This document shows positions 16,703 through 24,379 of a stretch of 64,000 bases of DNA, piece by piece; position 1 is the stretch's first letter; every line of letters starts with the position of its first letter. Both the position numbers and the translations under genes were made by a program. Origin of the DNA: Wenjunlia tyrosinilytica (GTDB lineage: Bacteria > Actinomycetota > Actinomycetes > Streptomycetales > Streptomycetaceae); the NCBI RefSeq assembly GCF_014646055.1, contig NZ_BMMS01000009.1, positions 1-64,000 on the forward strand, in the 5' to 3' direction. Under the pieces are notes generated by a model, which saw only the letters and a list, made by a program, of their open reading frames with translations, was not told the DNA's origin and did no database searches.

Positions 16703-17585
16703 AGCCGTCCCCCTCCAGCGCGGCCCCGGCCGTCGGCCCCTCGGCATGCCCGGCACGGTCCGCCCCAGCCGACTCCGCCCCAGCCGGGCCCGTCCCCGTC
16801 GGCCCCGTCCACGCCGACCCCGTCCGCGTCGGCCCCGTCCCCGCCGACCGGTCCAGGAAGGCGTCACGCAGCCGGTCCGAGACCCCGGTCAGATTGAGCT
16901 GGAAGGTGAACCCCTGCTCGTAGCGGTAGCTGCGTTTGACGTCCACCGGGTCGATCCCGTTCAGTGAGCGCTTCGCCGCCCGGAGCACCGCCGGATCCTT
17001 GGCGGCGATGCGCTCGGCGACCTCCAGGGCCGTGTCACGCAGCTTGTCCCGGTCGACGACGGCGAGCACGGAGCCGTAACCGTGCAGTTCGGCGGCCGTG
17101 GCACCGGCCGCCGTGTACACCATGTGCCGCATCCGCTGCTGGGGAACGAGCCGGGCGAGGTGGGTGGCCGCCCCGAGGGCTCCCCGGTCCACCTCGGGCA
17201 GGGCGAACCAGGCGTCGTGGGAGGCGAGGACCAGGTCCGCGTTGCCCACGAGGCCGATACCCCCGCCGACGCAGAAGCCCTGGACCGCGGCGATCACCGG
17301 CACCGGGCAGTCGTAGACGGCGGCGAAGGCGGCGGCGCAGCCCTCGTTCGCCCCGACGAGGGCGTCGAAGCCGGGTGTCGTCTGCATCTCCTTGATGTCC
17401 ACCCCGGCGCAGAAGCCGCGGCCCTCGGCGCGCAGGACGACGGCCCGGGTCCGCTCGTCGGCTCCTGCCCCGCTCAGCCGCTCGGCGAGGTCGAACCATC
17501 CGCCGACGTCGAGCGCGTTGACCGGCGGGGCGTCGAGCACCACCTCCACGACGCCCGAGTCGAGGCGTTCCTGGCGTATGCCCAT
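16695..17585 (-). CDS. echA20: EchA20-like crotonase-family ring D hydrolase with repetitive tail
   Basis: A 296-residue crotonase with GRGFCAGVDIKEMQTTPGF, oxyanion loop FCVGGGIGLVGNADLVLAS and ALPEVDRGALGAATHLARLV. EchA20 hydrolyses ring D of the HIP-derived CoA thioester. The residues after about 250 do not belong to the fold: roughly 45 residues of Gly/Thr/Pro/Ala repeats (TGPTRTGSAWTGPTGTGP and onwards) encoded by imperfect 15-bp repeats. Start at 17585 has GGGAGG 7 bases upstream. First gene of the ipdABC operon, under operator site 4. Confidence 0.85.
   Translation of the reverse strand: MGIRQERLDSGVVEVVLDAPPVNALDVGGWFDLAERLSGAGADERTRAVVLRAEGRGFCAGVDIKEMQTTPGFDALVGANEGCAAAFAAVYDCPVPVIAAVQGFCVGGGIGLVGNADLVLASHDAWFALPEVDRGALGAATHLARLVPQQRMRHMVYTAAGATAAELHGYGSVLAVVDRDKLRDTALEVAERIAAKDPAVLRAAKRSLNGIDPVDVKRSYRYEQGFTFQLNLTGVSDRLRDAFLDRSAGTGPTRTGSAWTGPTGTGPAGAESAGADRAGHAEGPTAGAALEGDGCG
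16760..16855. repeat. Imperfect 15-bp repeats in the echA20 3' end
   Basis: Units resembling GGCCCCGTCCACGCC and GACCCCGTCCGCGTC follow each other in frame and encode the Gly/Thr/Pro/Ala tail of EchA20. Confidence 0.75.
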
Positions 17586-17606
17586 CGTCCGCCCTCCCAT
17601 TAGCAT

Positions 17607-17621
17607 CTGACACACCGTCAG
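17607..17621. promoter_or_regulatory. CTGAC-N5-GTCAG operator, site 4
   Basis: CTGAC-ACACC-GTCAG, perfect arms, in the 60-bp divergent space between echA20 (minus) and the SDR gene (plus); 24 bp from the latter's ATG. Confidence 0.8.
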
Positions 17622-17645
17622 CAAACGAGAGTACTAGGAGCGCGC

Positions 17646-18428
17646 ATGGATCTGAACGGACAGGTGGCGCTCGTGACCGGCGGTGGACGCGGTATCGGCC
17701 GGGGTATCACCGAGCGGCTGCTCGCCGCCGGCGCCGAGGTCGTGGTGTGCGGGCGCAACCACCCCGGGGAGCCGCCGTCCGCCGACGGCCGTGCGGCCGT
17801 CTTCCACCGCACGGACGTACGCGACCCCGAGCAGGTCCGGGATCTCGTCTCCTACGTCGAACGATCATTCGGGCGGCTCGATCTGCTGGTGAACAACGCC
17901 GGCGGCTCGCCCCGCGCCGACGCCGCCACCGCCTCCCCCCGCTTCTCCCGGGCCGTCCTCGATCTGAACCTCCTCGGCCCGCTGCACTGCGCCCAGGCGG
18001 CCTACGCGGTGATGCGGCGCCAGCCGGAGGGCGGATCGATCGTCAACATCGGCAGCGTCAGCGGTACCCGCCCCTCTCCCGGGACCGCCGTCTACGGGGC
18101 CGCGAAGGCGGGCCTGGCCTCACTGACCCGCTCCCTGGCGGCGGAGTGGGCCCCGCGGGTCAGGGTCAACTGCCTCGTCGTCGGATTGGTCCTGACGGAC
18201 CAGTCCCACGACCATTACGGGGACGCGGCCGCGCAGGCCGGGATCGGCGCGGCCATTCCGCTGGGACGGCTGGCCTCGGTGGACGAAATCGCAGGTCCCG
18301 TGCTGTTCCTGGCATCTCATGACGCACGGTATGTAACCGGGGCAGAACTCGCTGTTCACGGAGGCGGCGAACGTCCTACCCATTTGCAGGCCACCGAATC
18401 GCGCCCTGATCACCCCTCGGTAAACTGA
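17646..18428 (+). CDS. Short-chain dehydrogenase, Rv3549c-like
   Basis: A classical 260-residue SDR: TGGGRGIGRG (residues 11-20), NNAGGSPRA (about 83-91), catalytic Ser in NIGSVSG, and YGAAK (about 150) with the Tyr-Lys pair. The C-terminal motif GAELAVHGGGE resembles the steroid-cluster SDR Rv3549c of M. tuberculosis, which is in the KstR2 regulon and of unsettled function. It probably oxidises or reduces a hydroxyacyl-CoA intermediate. It is transcribed with the TetR gene, which begins four bases after its stop. Confidence 0.8.
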   Translation: MDLNGQVALVTGGGRGIGRGITERLLAAGAEVVVCGRNHPGEPPSADGRAAVFHRTDVRDPEQVRDLVSYVERSFGRLDLLVNNAGGSPRADAATASPRFSRAVLDLNLLGPLHCAQAAYAVMRRQPEGGSIVNIGSVSGTRPSPGTAVYGAAKAGLASLTRSLAAEWAPRVRVNCLVVGLVLTDQSHDHYGDAAAQAGIGAAIPLGRLASVDEIAGPVLFLASHDARYVTGAELAVHGGGERPTHLQATESRPDHPSVN

Positions 18429-18439
18429 CGGCATGACAG
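18425..18439. promoter_or_regulatory. Degenerate CTGAC-N5-GTCAG site over the TetR start codon
   Basis: CTGAC-GGCAT-GACAG matches nine of ten arm bases and contains both the SDR stop codon and the TetR ATG. It may be an autoregulatory site or a coincidence of coding sequence. Confidence 0.4.
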
Positions 18440-19080
18440 GACAAGTTCGCACCGTCGACGGCCGGGTGGCCGGGCGGCGGGGGCAGGCGACGCGGCAGAA
18501 GCTGCTGGACTGCCTCCGCGAAATGCTCGCGACCTCGGCCTACCGGGACGTCAAGGTGATTGACGTGGCCCGGATGGCGGGAACCTCCCCCGCAACGTTC
18601 TACCAGTACTTCCCCGACGTAGAGGGCGCTGTCCTCGAGATCGCCGAGGAGATGGCCAAGGAGGGGGCGAGCCTGACCGGCCTTGTCGCCGGGCGGTCGT
18701 GGGCCGGCAAGGCCGGCTGGACGACCGCTCAGGAGCTGGTCGAGGGCTTCCTCTCCTTCTGGCGCAAGCACGAGGCGATCCTTCGCGTCGTGGACCTCGG
18801 AGCCGCGGAAGGGGACAAACGGTTCTACAAGATCCGGATGAAGGTCCTCAATCCGGTGACCAACTCGCTCACCGACTCCATCAAGGATCTCCAGGCCAAG
18901 GGCCGGGTGGACAAGGACGTCAATCCGGCGGCCGTGGCGGGTTCGCTCGTCGCCATGCTGGCGGCGGTCGCGTCCCACCAGAAGGGGTTCCAGTCCTGGG
19001 GCGTCAAGCAGGCCGAGCTCCGGCCGAATCTGGCGCTGCTGGCCCATCTCGGCGTCACGGGCAAGAAGCCCACGAAGTAG
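18433..19080 (+). CDS. TetR-family regulator, candidate controller of the catabolic regulon
   Basis: A 215-residue protein. The helix-turn-helix spans about residues 20-66 with VIDVARMAGTSPATFYQYF as recognition region, and an all-helical ligand domain follows. This is the only TetR-type gene in the window. It lies in the middle of the catabolic genes, behind an SDR, in a position comparable to kstR2 of mycobacteria. Its sequence does not resemble KstR2 or KstR as I know them, and the palindrome repeated at neighbouring promoters differs from their operators. A CoA thioester would be the expected inducer by analogy. It ends at a bulged hairpin. Confidence 0.8.
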   Translation: MTGQVRTVDGRVAGRRGQATRQKLLDCLREMLATSAYRDVKVIDVARMAGTSPATFYQYFPDVEGAVLEIAEEMAKEGASLTGLVAGRSWAGKAGWTTAQELVEGFLSFWRKHEAILRVVDLGAAEGDKRFYKIRMKVLNPVTNSLTDSIKDLQAKGRVDKDVNPAAVAGSLVAMLAAVASHQKGFQSWGVKQAELRPNLALLAHLGVTGKKPTK

Positions 19081-19110
19081 CGCCTGCCGCTGTCCTGCCT
19101 GTCGTTTCGT

Positions 19111-19159
19111 CACGGGCGCCGACCGGTCCTCGGGGGAGGTTGCCGGACCGGCGCCCGTG
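19111..19159 (+). terminator. Hairpin terminator after the TetR gene
   Basis: CACGGGCG and CCGGTCC on the left (within 19111-19129, with a 4-base bulge) pair with GGACCGGCGCCCGTG at 19145-19159. Confidence 0.65.
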
Positions 19160-19286
19160 CCGCTTCACGGAGCCGGAACAGCGGTGCGGGGCGGGCCGCG
19201 GGGCCGAGCCGCGCGCTGCCCGCTCGCGGCTGCCCTCGCGCGTGAGCCCTCGCACGGCACGCGAGCCGACCTGCCCTCGGCCGTTG

Positions 19287-19799
19287 TCAGCCCCTGGGTG
19301 TGAGCCGGAACAGCCGGATCTGCCGGTCGGCCTTCTTCTCGTACTCCACGGCCGGCGGCCAGGTCTTCACCAGCTTCGCCCAGGCGTCCTGGCGTGCCTG
19401 CCCCTGGAGGAGCTCGCTGCGGCAGGCGATGTCGCGGCCCCGGTAGTGGACCGCGTTGACGGGCGCGTCCGGGTGCGCGACGAGGTTGGCGCTCCAGTCG
19501 GGGTGGCCCGACCGGCCGAAGTTGCTCCCCATCAGGAGGAACGAGCCGTCCTTCTCCGGCACGCACAGCAGCGGCGTCTTCCGGGTCCGCCCGCTCTTGG
19601 CGCCCTTCGAGGTGAGCATGAGCGTCACGGGCAGGAGCGGCCCGGTGATCATGACCCGCCCCCCGGTCAGGCGGTGCACGATCCGGTCCGCCACCGGGAA
19701 GACATGCGGAGCCACCTTCACGAACGCGTCAGCGTTCGCCACCCTGTGCAACAACGGTCGCCCCATCGCCGTCACCGCGTCCGCCAGCCGCGAGATCAC
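19287..19799 (-). CDS. Deazaflavin (F420)-dependent nitroreductase-family protein
   Basis: A 170-residue protein of the split-barrel Ddn/nitroreductase family: LTSKGAKSGRTRKTPLLCVP, the GSNFGRSGHPDWSANLVAHP block that binds F420 in this family, and a C-terminal RQIRLFRLTPRG. Such enzymes use reduced F420 to reduce enones, quinones or nitro groups; the physiological substrate here is unknown. The start overlaps the upstream dehydrogenase stop (ATGA), so both are expressed from operator site 5. An enone reductase would fit a steroid pathway, but this is inference. Confidence 0.75.
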   Translation of the reverse strand: MISRLADAVTAMGRPLLHRVANADAFVKVAPHVFPVADRIVHRLTGGRVMITGPLLPVTLMLTSKGAKSGRTRKTPLLCVPEKDGSFLLMGSNFGRSGHPDWSANLVAHPDAPVNAVHYRGRDIACRSELLQGQARQDAWAKLVKTWPPAVEYEKKADRQIRLFRLTPRG

Positions 19800-21061
19800 C
19801 CGATCGCCTCCATCTCGGTCCGTTCACCCCGCTCGCCCAGTTCACCCCGCTCGGACCCTTCAGCCCGTTCGCCCCGTTCGCCCCGCTCGCCCCGCCGGAA
19901 CACCCCCGCCCGCTCCGCCGCCGTCGCCCGCAGCTGATGGACGGGGCCGAACAGCAGTTCGTCCGCCGCCGCCCGCTTGAAGTACAGGTGCGCGTCGTGC
20001 TCCCACGTGAAGCCGACCCCGCCGTGCAGCTGGATGCCTTCCCCCGCCGCGGCCCGCGAAGCCTCCAGCGCCTGAGCGAGCGCCAGCGGCCCCGCCGTCC
20101 GCAGCTCCTCCGGCTCCTCCCCCGCCGCCCAGGCGGCGTAGTACGCGGCGGAACGGGCGGCCTGCACCCGCACATACAGATCGGCGAGCCGGTGCTTGAC
20201 CGCCTGGAACGAGCCCACCGGCCGGCCGAACTGCTCCCTCACCCGCACATACGCCACCGTGTTGGCCAGCGCCCGGTCCGCGGCCCCGACCGCCTCCGCC
20301 GCCAGCGCCGCCGCCGCAGCGTCACCCGTTCGGCGCAGCGCCTCCGCGACGTCCGCGCCGTCGTGCCCGAGCAGTACCGCGGGCACTTCGCGCAGTTCCA
20401 CCCGTGCCTGCGCCCTGGTCTCGTCCAGCGTGGCCGACCGCACCCTCGACAGGCCCTCGGCGGCGCCGTCGACGAGGAAGAGCAGTGTCCGCCCGCGGGT
20501 GTAGCCGCCGGTGTGCGCGGCCACCACCAGCAGGCCCGCCCGGTGCCCGTCGAGCACCTGGTCCACCTGGCCGTAGAGCAGCCAGCCGTCCCCCTCCCGC
20601 CTCGCCTGCACCCCTCCGGCGCGGCCTCCACCCGCCTCGCACCCGCCGGGGACCAGGCCGAGTGCCGCGCCCGGAGCACCCGGCAGGGCGAGGGCCGCGG
20701 TGAGCTCGCCCGAGGCGAGGCGGGGCAGGATCCCGTTCCGCTGGTGGTCGCCACCGAGGGCCGCGACCACCGGGGCGGCCAGGAGGGCCGTGGCCAGCAG
20801 CGGCGAGGGCAGCAGCGCCCGCCCGGTCTCCTCGCAGGCCAGCGCCAGCTCCGTCATGGAGCAGCCGACCCCGCCGTACTCCGTCGGCAGGGCGAGCCCG
20901 GGCAGTCCCATCGCCCCGGCGAGCCGCTCCCACAGCCCCTCGTCGTAACCGGCGTCGGTCCGCACCGCGGCCTTGACCTCTCCCGGTCCGCAGCGCTTGG
21001 TGAGCAAGTCCCGCAGGGCCCGCCGGATCCCGTCCTGCTCCGCGGTGAATTCGGCATCCAT
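19796..21061 (-). CDS. Acyl-CoA dehydrogenase with charged repeat tail
   Basis: A 421-residue dehydrogenase: [40 protein letters not shown] and LHGGVGFTWEHDAHLYFKRA. This is the pattern of the smaller or beta-like FadE subunits of steroid clusters. The last 35 residues are a run of RGE/ERG triplets (RRGERGERGERAEG and onwards) encoded by 9-bp repeats, unlike any dehydrogenase tail. ATG at 21061 has GGGGAGGGG about 8 bases upstream. It probably forms a heteromer with a partner encoded elsewhere in the locus, since no second FadE gene adjoins it. Confidence 0.75.
   Translation of the reverse strand: MDAEFTAEQDGIRRALRDLLTKRCGPGEVKAAVRTDAGYDEGLWERLAGAMGLPGLALPTEYGGVGCSMTELALACEETGRALLPSPLLATALLAAPVVAALGGDHQRNGILPRLASGELTAALALPGAPGAALGLVPGGCEAGGGRAGGVQARREGDGWLLYGQVDQVLDGHRAGLLVVAAHTGGYTRGRTLLFLVDGAAEGLSRVRSATLDETRAQARVELREVPAVLLGHDGADVAEALRRTGDAAAAALAAEAVGAADRALANTVAYVRVREQFGRPVGSFQAVKHRLADLYVRVQAARSAAYYAAWAAGEEPEELRTAGPLALAQALEASRAAAGEGIQLHGGVGFTWEHDAHLYFKRAAADELLFGPVHQLRATAAERAGVFRRGERGERGERAEGSERGELGERGERTEMEAIG
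19815..19905. repeat. 9-bp repeats at the 3' end of an acyl-CoA dehydrogenase gene
   Basis: Runs of CCCCGCTCG/CCCCGTTCG units recur every 9 bp and encode the Arg-Gly-Glu tail. Confidence 0.75.
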
Positions 21062-21088
21062 GGGCGGGGCCCCTCCCCTGCGGCAGAT

Positions 21089-21103
21089 CTGACGGTCCGT
21101 CAT
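21089..21103. promoter_or_regulatory. CTGAC-N5-GTCAT operator, site 5 (one mismatch)
   Basis: CTGAC-GGTCC-GTCAT, one mismatch in the right arm, 28 bp upstream of the dehydrogenase start on the minus strand. Confidence 0.65.
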
Positions 21104-21262
21104 CTTAGCCGCTCCGGGGCGATGCGCCCATGGAGCCGAACGCGCCGCGACCCTCCCCCTCCCCCTTCCCCGGCCCCTCCCCCGGCCCCGGCCCCGGAGC
21201 ACTCCGCCCCGCGGCTCATCCCCGACGCGGGCGGCGCCGACGGCAGCGACCCGACAGCTGAT

Positions 21263-21277
21263 CTGATGTACCGTCAG
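21263..21277. promoter_or_regulatory. CTGAT-N5-GTCAG operator, site 6 (one mismatch)
   Basis: CTGAT-GTACC-GTCAG ends four bases before the ATG of the second Ltp gene, occupying the place where a ribosome site would be. Confidence 0.65.
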
Positions 21278-21281
21278 AAAC

Positions 21282-22439
21282 ATGGTTGACTCCGGACGTG
21301 AGGTGGCCGTGGTGGGCGTCGCGCTCGCCGACTGCGGACGGGTGGACGACAGCACGCCCTACGCGCTGCACGCCCAGGCCGCCCGCCGGGCGCTCGCGGA
21401 CTCCGGGCTGCCGCGCGAAGCCGTCGACGGCTTCGCCTCAGCGGGACTGGGCACGCTCGCTCCCGTCGAGGTCGCCGAGTACCTGGGGCTGCGTCCGTCC
21501 TGGACCGACTCCACCTCGGTCGGCGGCGCGACCTGGGAGGTCATGGCCGCGCACGCCGCGGACGCGATAGCGGCCGGGCACGCCAACGCCGTCCTGCTCG
21601 TCTACGGCTCCACCGCCCGGGCCGACATCAGGGCCGGTCGCCGCACGGCGAACCTCTCCTTCGGCGCACGGGGCCCCCTCCAGTTCGAAGTCCCCCACGG
21701 CCACACGCTCGTGGCCAAGTACGCGATGGCCGCCCGCCGCCACATGCACGAGTACGGCACCACGCTGGAACAGCTCGCCGAGGTCGCCGTCCAGGCGCGT
21801 GCCAACGCCGCCCGCAACCCCGAGGCGATGTACCGCGCCCCCATCACCGTGGACGACGTGCTCGGCGGGCCGATGATCGCCGACCCGTTCACCAAGCTGC
21901 ACTGCTGTATCCGCTCCGACGGCGGCTGCGCGGTCCTACTGGCGGCCCGCGAATACGTGGCCGACTGCGCGAAGCCTCCCGTGTGGGTGCTGGGCACGGG
22001 CGAGAGCCTTTCCCACACCACCATGTCGCAGTGGGAGGACTTCACCGTCTCCCCGGCGGCCGTCTCCGGGCGGCTGGCCTTCGAGCGGGCGGGGGTGCGC
22101 CCCGCCGACATCGACATCGCCGAGATCTACGACGCCTTCACCTATATGACGTTGGTGACGCTGGAGGATCTGGGCTTCTGCGCGAAGGGCGAGGGCGGGG
22201 CCTTCATCGGGAAGGGGCGCCTGCGCCACGACGGGGGGCTTCCCACCAACACCGACGGCGGCGGGCTGTCCGCCTGCCACCCCGGAATGCGGGGGCTGTT
22301 CCTGCTGGTCGAGGCGGTGCGCCAACTGCGCGGCGAGGCCGGCCCGCACCAGGTCCCCGGCTCCCCCCGGCTGGCCGTCGCATCGGCGACGGGGGGCTGG
22401 TTCTGCTCCGCGGCGACAGTGGTCCTCGGACGCGGATAG
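21282..22439 (+). CDS. Thiolase-fold lipid-transfer protein / aldolase (Ltp), second copy
   Basis: A 385-residue Ltp/SCP-x-like protein paralogous to the one at 2632. Shared motifs include ARRHMHEYGTT, the IYDAFTYMT segment near residue 285, FCAKGEGGAFI and NTDGGGLSACH. The canonical thiolase Cys is absent from the DRQCGS position. It is probably a retro-aldolase that needs a DUF35 partner; the second DUF35 gene (26067-26480) carries the same operator and is the best candidate. No ribosome site is visible: the operator abuts the ATG. It is followed by a strong hairpin. Confidence 0.78.
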   Translation: MVDSGREVAVVGVALADCGRVDDSTPYALHAQAARRALADSGLPREAVDGFASAGLGTLAPVEVAEYLGLRPSWTDSTSVGGATWEVMAAHAADAIAAGHANAVLLVYGSTARADIRAGRRTANLSFGARGPLQFEVPHGHTLVAKYAMAARRHMHEYGTTLEQLAEVAVQARANAARNPEAMYRAPITVDDVLGGPMIADPFTKLHCCIRSDGGCAVLLAAREYVADCAKPPVWVLGTGESLSHTTMSQWEDFTVSPAAVSGRLAFERAGVRPADIDIAEIYDAFTYMTLVTLEDLGFCAKGEGGAFIGKGRLRHDGGLPTNTDGGGLSACHPGMRGLFLLVEAVRQLRGEAGPHQVPGSPRLAVASATGGWFCSAATVVLGRG

Positions 22440-22539
22440 CGGCGGCGCGTCTCGGTCTGGCCGGTTTGTGGTGCACACCGGGTGACAGCCTGGCCACCGT
22501 TTGCCAGGGTGCGCTGAAGACCACTGAACGGTGAAGCAG

Positions 22540-22586
22540 GGGCCGCCGGGCCCCGGGGACGCACAGGCCCCGGGACCCGGCGGCCC
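22540..22586 (+). terminator. 19-bp hairpin between Ltp and lectin-like gene
   Basis: The 19-base arm at 22540-22558 (GGGCCGCCGGG then CCCCGGGG) pairs with 22568-22586 with a single mismatch and a 9-base loop. It ends 34 bases before the ATG of the next gene, so it is either the Ltp terminator or part of that gene's leader. Confidence 0.75.
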
Positions 22587-22620
22587 TCCCCCGTCTGCCC
22601 TCGCCCTGTCAGGAGGCACC

Positions 22621-23646
22621 ATGCTCAGCCACTACCCCTCCGCCATCACCGTCGCCCGCGGCCGGGACGGCGTCCTCGAGGTGTTCGCCAGAGGATCCGA
22701 CGCGCATCTGTACCACGGACGCCAGAACGGACCGGACGGCGACTGGCCCGACCGGCTGTCCGCGGTGGGCGGAAATCTATTGTCCAATGTCACGGTATGC
22801 CCCCTCGTCGACGGCCTCCTGGAGGTATTCGCCCGAGGCATCAACGGGACCATCTGGCATGCCCGGCAGACAGAACCGGGCGGCGGCTGGACCCGTTGGG
22901 CCACCCTCGGCGGACCGATGACGGTGAGTCCACCGGTGGCCGTGCGCAATGCCGCCGAAGGCCTGGAGGTCTTCGTCATCGGCGAGTTCGCGTCTCTGTA
23001 CCACTTCTGGCAGCGCGAACCGCACTCCAAGTGGTCCACCTGGGCCCGGTTGGACGGAACGCTGATCGGTGCTCCGGCCGTCGCACGGAATCGTTTCGGC
23101 CAGTTGGAAGTCGCCGCCCGGCGATGGGACGGCGCGCTGGTGCACGTCTCACAACGGGAGGCAGTCACCGGAGCGTGGGCCCCGTGGTCGACGCTGGAGT
23201 GCCGGATCAGCAGCGCTCCGACCGTCGCCACCAACGCCGACGGCGGGGTCGAAATCCTTGCCAGGGGCACCGACGGTGACCTTGTCTACGCGCGGCGACC
23301 TGGGGAGGCGGCACCCTGGACGACGGGCTCCATCGGGGGTTCGGTCGTGGGCACCCCGGCCGTGGCGCACCACGGCGACGGGCGGCTGGAGGTCTTCGCC
23401 CGCGGCACGGACGGGCGGGTCCACCACCTCGCCCAGAGCGAACCGGGCGGCGACTGGCAGAAGGAGTGGGCGACGCTCGATCTGCACGCCATCAGCGACC
23501 CCGCGGTCAACCGCGGCGCGGACGGCAGGCTCGAGGTCTTCGCCCAGGGGCCGGACGGGATGCTGCGCCACACCCGCCAGAGCGCGCCGGGATCCGACGA
23601 CTACACCGGGCCCGTGCGCATCAAGGGCGTGCTCGATCCGCTGTGA
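22621..23646 (+). CDS. Seven-bladed PLL/tectonin-like beta-propeller (lectin-like)
   Basis: A 341-residue protein of seven repeats of about 48 residues, each with a core like LEVFARGTDGRVHHLAQ followed by a Trp-rich strand (GGGWTRWATLGG). Seven such units match the propeller lectins related to Photorhabdus PLL, which bind fucose or O-methylated glycans. No signal peptide is visible, so secretion by a standard route is unclear. The AGGAGG ribosome site is 5 bases before the ATG. It sits alone between the Ltp gene and a two-component system. Confidence 0.75.
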   Translation: MLSHYPSAITVARGRDGVLEVFARGSDAHLYHGRQNGPDGDWPDRLSAVGGNLLSNVTVCPLVDGLLEVFARGINGTIWHARQTEPGGGWTRWATLGGPMTVSPPVAVRNAAEGLEVFVIGEFASLYHFWQREPHSKWSTWARLDGTLIGAPAVARNRFGQLEVAARRWDGALVHVSQREAVTGAWAPWSTLECRISSAPTVATNADGGVEILARGTDGDLVYARRPGEAAPWTTGSIGGSVVGTPAVAHHGDGRLEVFARGTDGRVHHLAQSEPGGDWQKEWATLDLHAISDPAVNRGADGRLEVFAQGPDGMLRHTRQSAPGSDDYTGPVRIKGVLDPL

Positions 23647-23666
23647 GGGCGATGGGGGCACGCCGT

Positions 23667-23702
23667 CAGGACCGTTGGGGCCGTCAGGACCGTTGGGGCC
23701 GG
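23667..23702. repeat. 18-bp tandem duplication at the 3' end of the response regulator gene
   Basis: CGTCAGGACCGTTGGGGC occurs twice in succession, covering the stop codon and last codons of the minus-strand response regulator. Confidence 0.75.
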
Positions 23703-24379
23703 TCCTCGGCGAGCCCCGCCTCGTGGGCGAGCAGGGCGATCTGGACCCGGTTGTTCATGTCGAGCTTGGCCAGGATGCGTGAGACATGCGTTTTCACCGT
23801 GGCCACGCTCATGTACAGGTCCGAGGCGATCTCGGCGTTGGACCGCCCCTGCCCCACGGCGAAGGCGACTTCGCGCTCGCGCTCGTTGAGCCGTTCCATC
23901 CGCGCCCACGCCCTGGTGGCCCGCTCGGCGCGGCCCGGGTCGGCGACATGGGCGATGAGCTGGCCGGTCACGGCCGGCGACAGGACGGGCTCGCCACTGG
24001 CCACCTTCCGCACGGCCGAGACGATGTCGGCGGGGAGGGTGTCCTTGAGCAGGAACCCCGCGGCTCCTGCCCGCAGCGCCCGAAGCACGTGTTCGTCGGC
24101 GTTGAACGTGGTCAGCACCAGCACCTCCGGCGAGCGTTCGCGCCCGCGCAGCCGCTCCGTGGCCGTCAGGCCGTCCACGGTCGGCATGCGGATGTCCATG
24201 AGCACGACGTCGGGGGCGAGCCGGTCCACCAGGGGAAGCACCTCGGCGCCGTCCGACGCCTCCCCGACCACGAGGATGTCCGGGGTGCCGCCCAGCAGCA
24301 ACTGCAGCCCGGTGCGCACGAGGGGATCGTCGTCCACGAGCAGGACACGGACGGGCGGCTGGGACTGCGAGGCGGTCAT
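23684..24379 (-). CDS. NarL/LuxR-family response regulator
   Basis: A 231-residue regulator. The receiver domain (VRVLLVDDDPLVRTGL, phosphoacceptor Asp in VVLMDIRMPTVDG near residue 59, Lys in GFLLKDTLP) is followed by a LuxR-type helix-turn-helix (LNEREREVAFAVGQGRSNAEI, VKTHVSRILAKL). The ATG at 24379 overlaps the TGA of the kinase gene (ATGA). Target genes are unknown. Confidence 0.9.
   Translation of the reverse strand: MTASQSQPPVRVLLVDDDPLVRTGLQLLLGGTPDILVVGEASDGAEVLPLVDRLAPDVVLMDIRMPTVDGLTATERLRGRERSPEVLVLTTFNADEHVLRALRAGAAGFLLKDTLPADIVSAVRKVASGEPVLSPAVTGQLIAHVADPGRAERATRAWARMERLNEREREVAFAVGQGRSNAEIASDLYMSVATVKTHVSRILAKLDMNNRVQIALLAHEAGLAEDRPQRS

Noticed and set aside
15893-16867. N-terminal extensions of ipdB (to 16073) and ipdA (to 16867)
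   Set aside because: Both run antiparallel in frame over the upstream gene, are Arg/Gly-rich without homology, and better coupled starts exist at 15893 and 16702.
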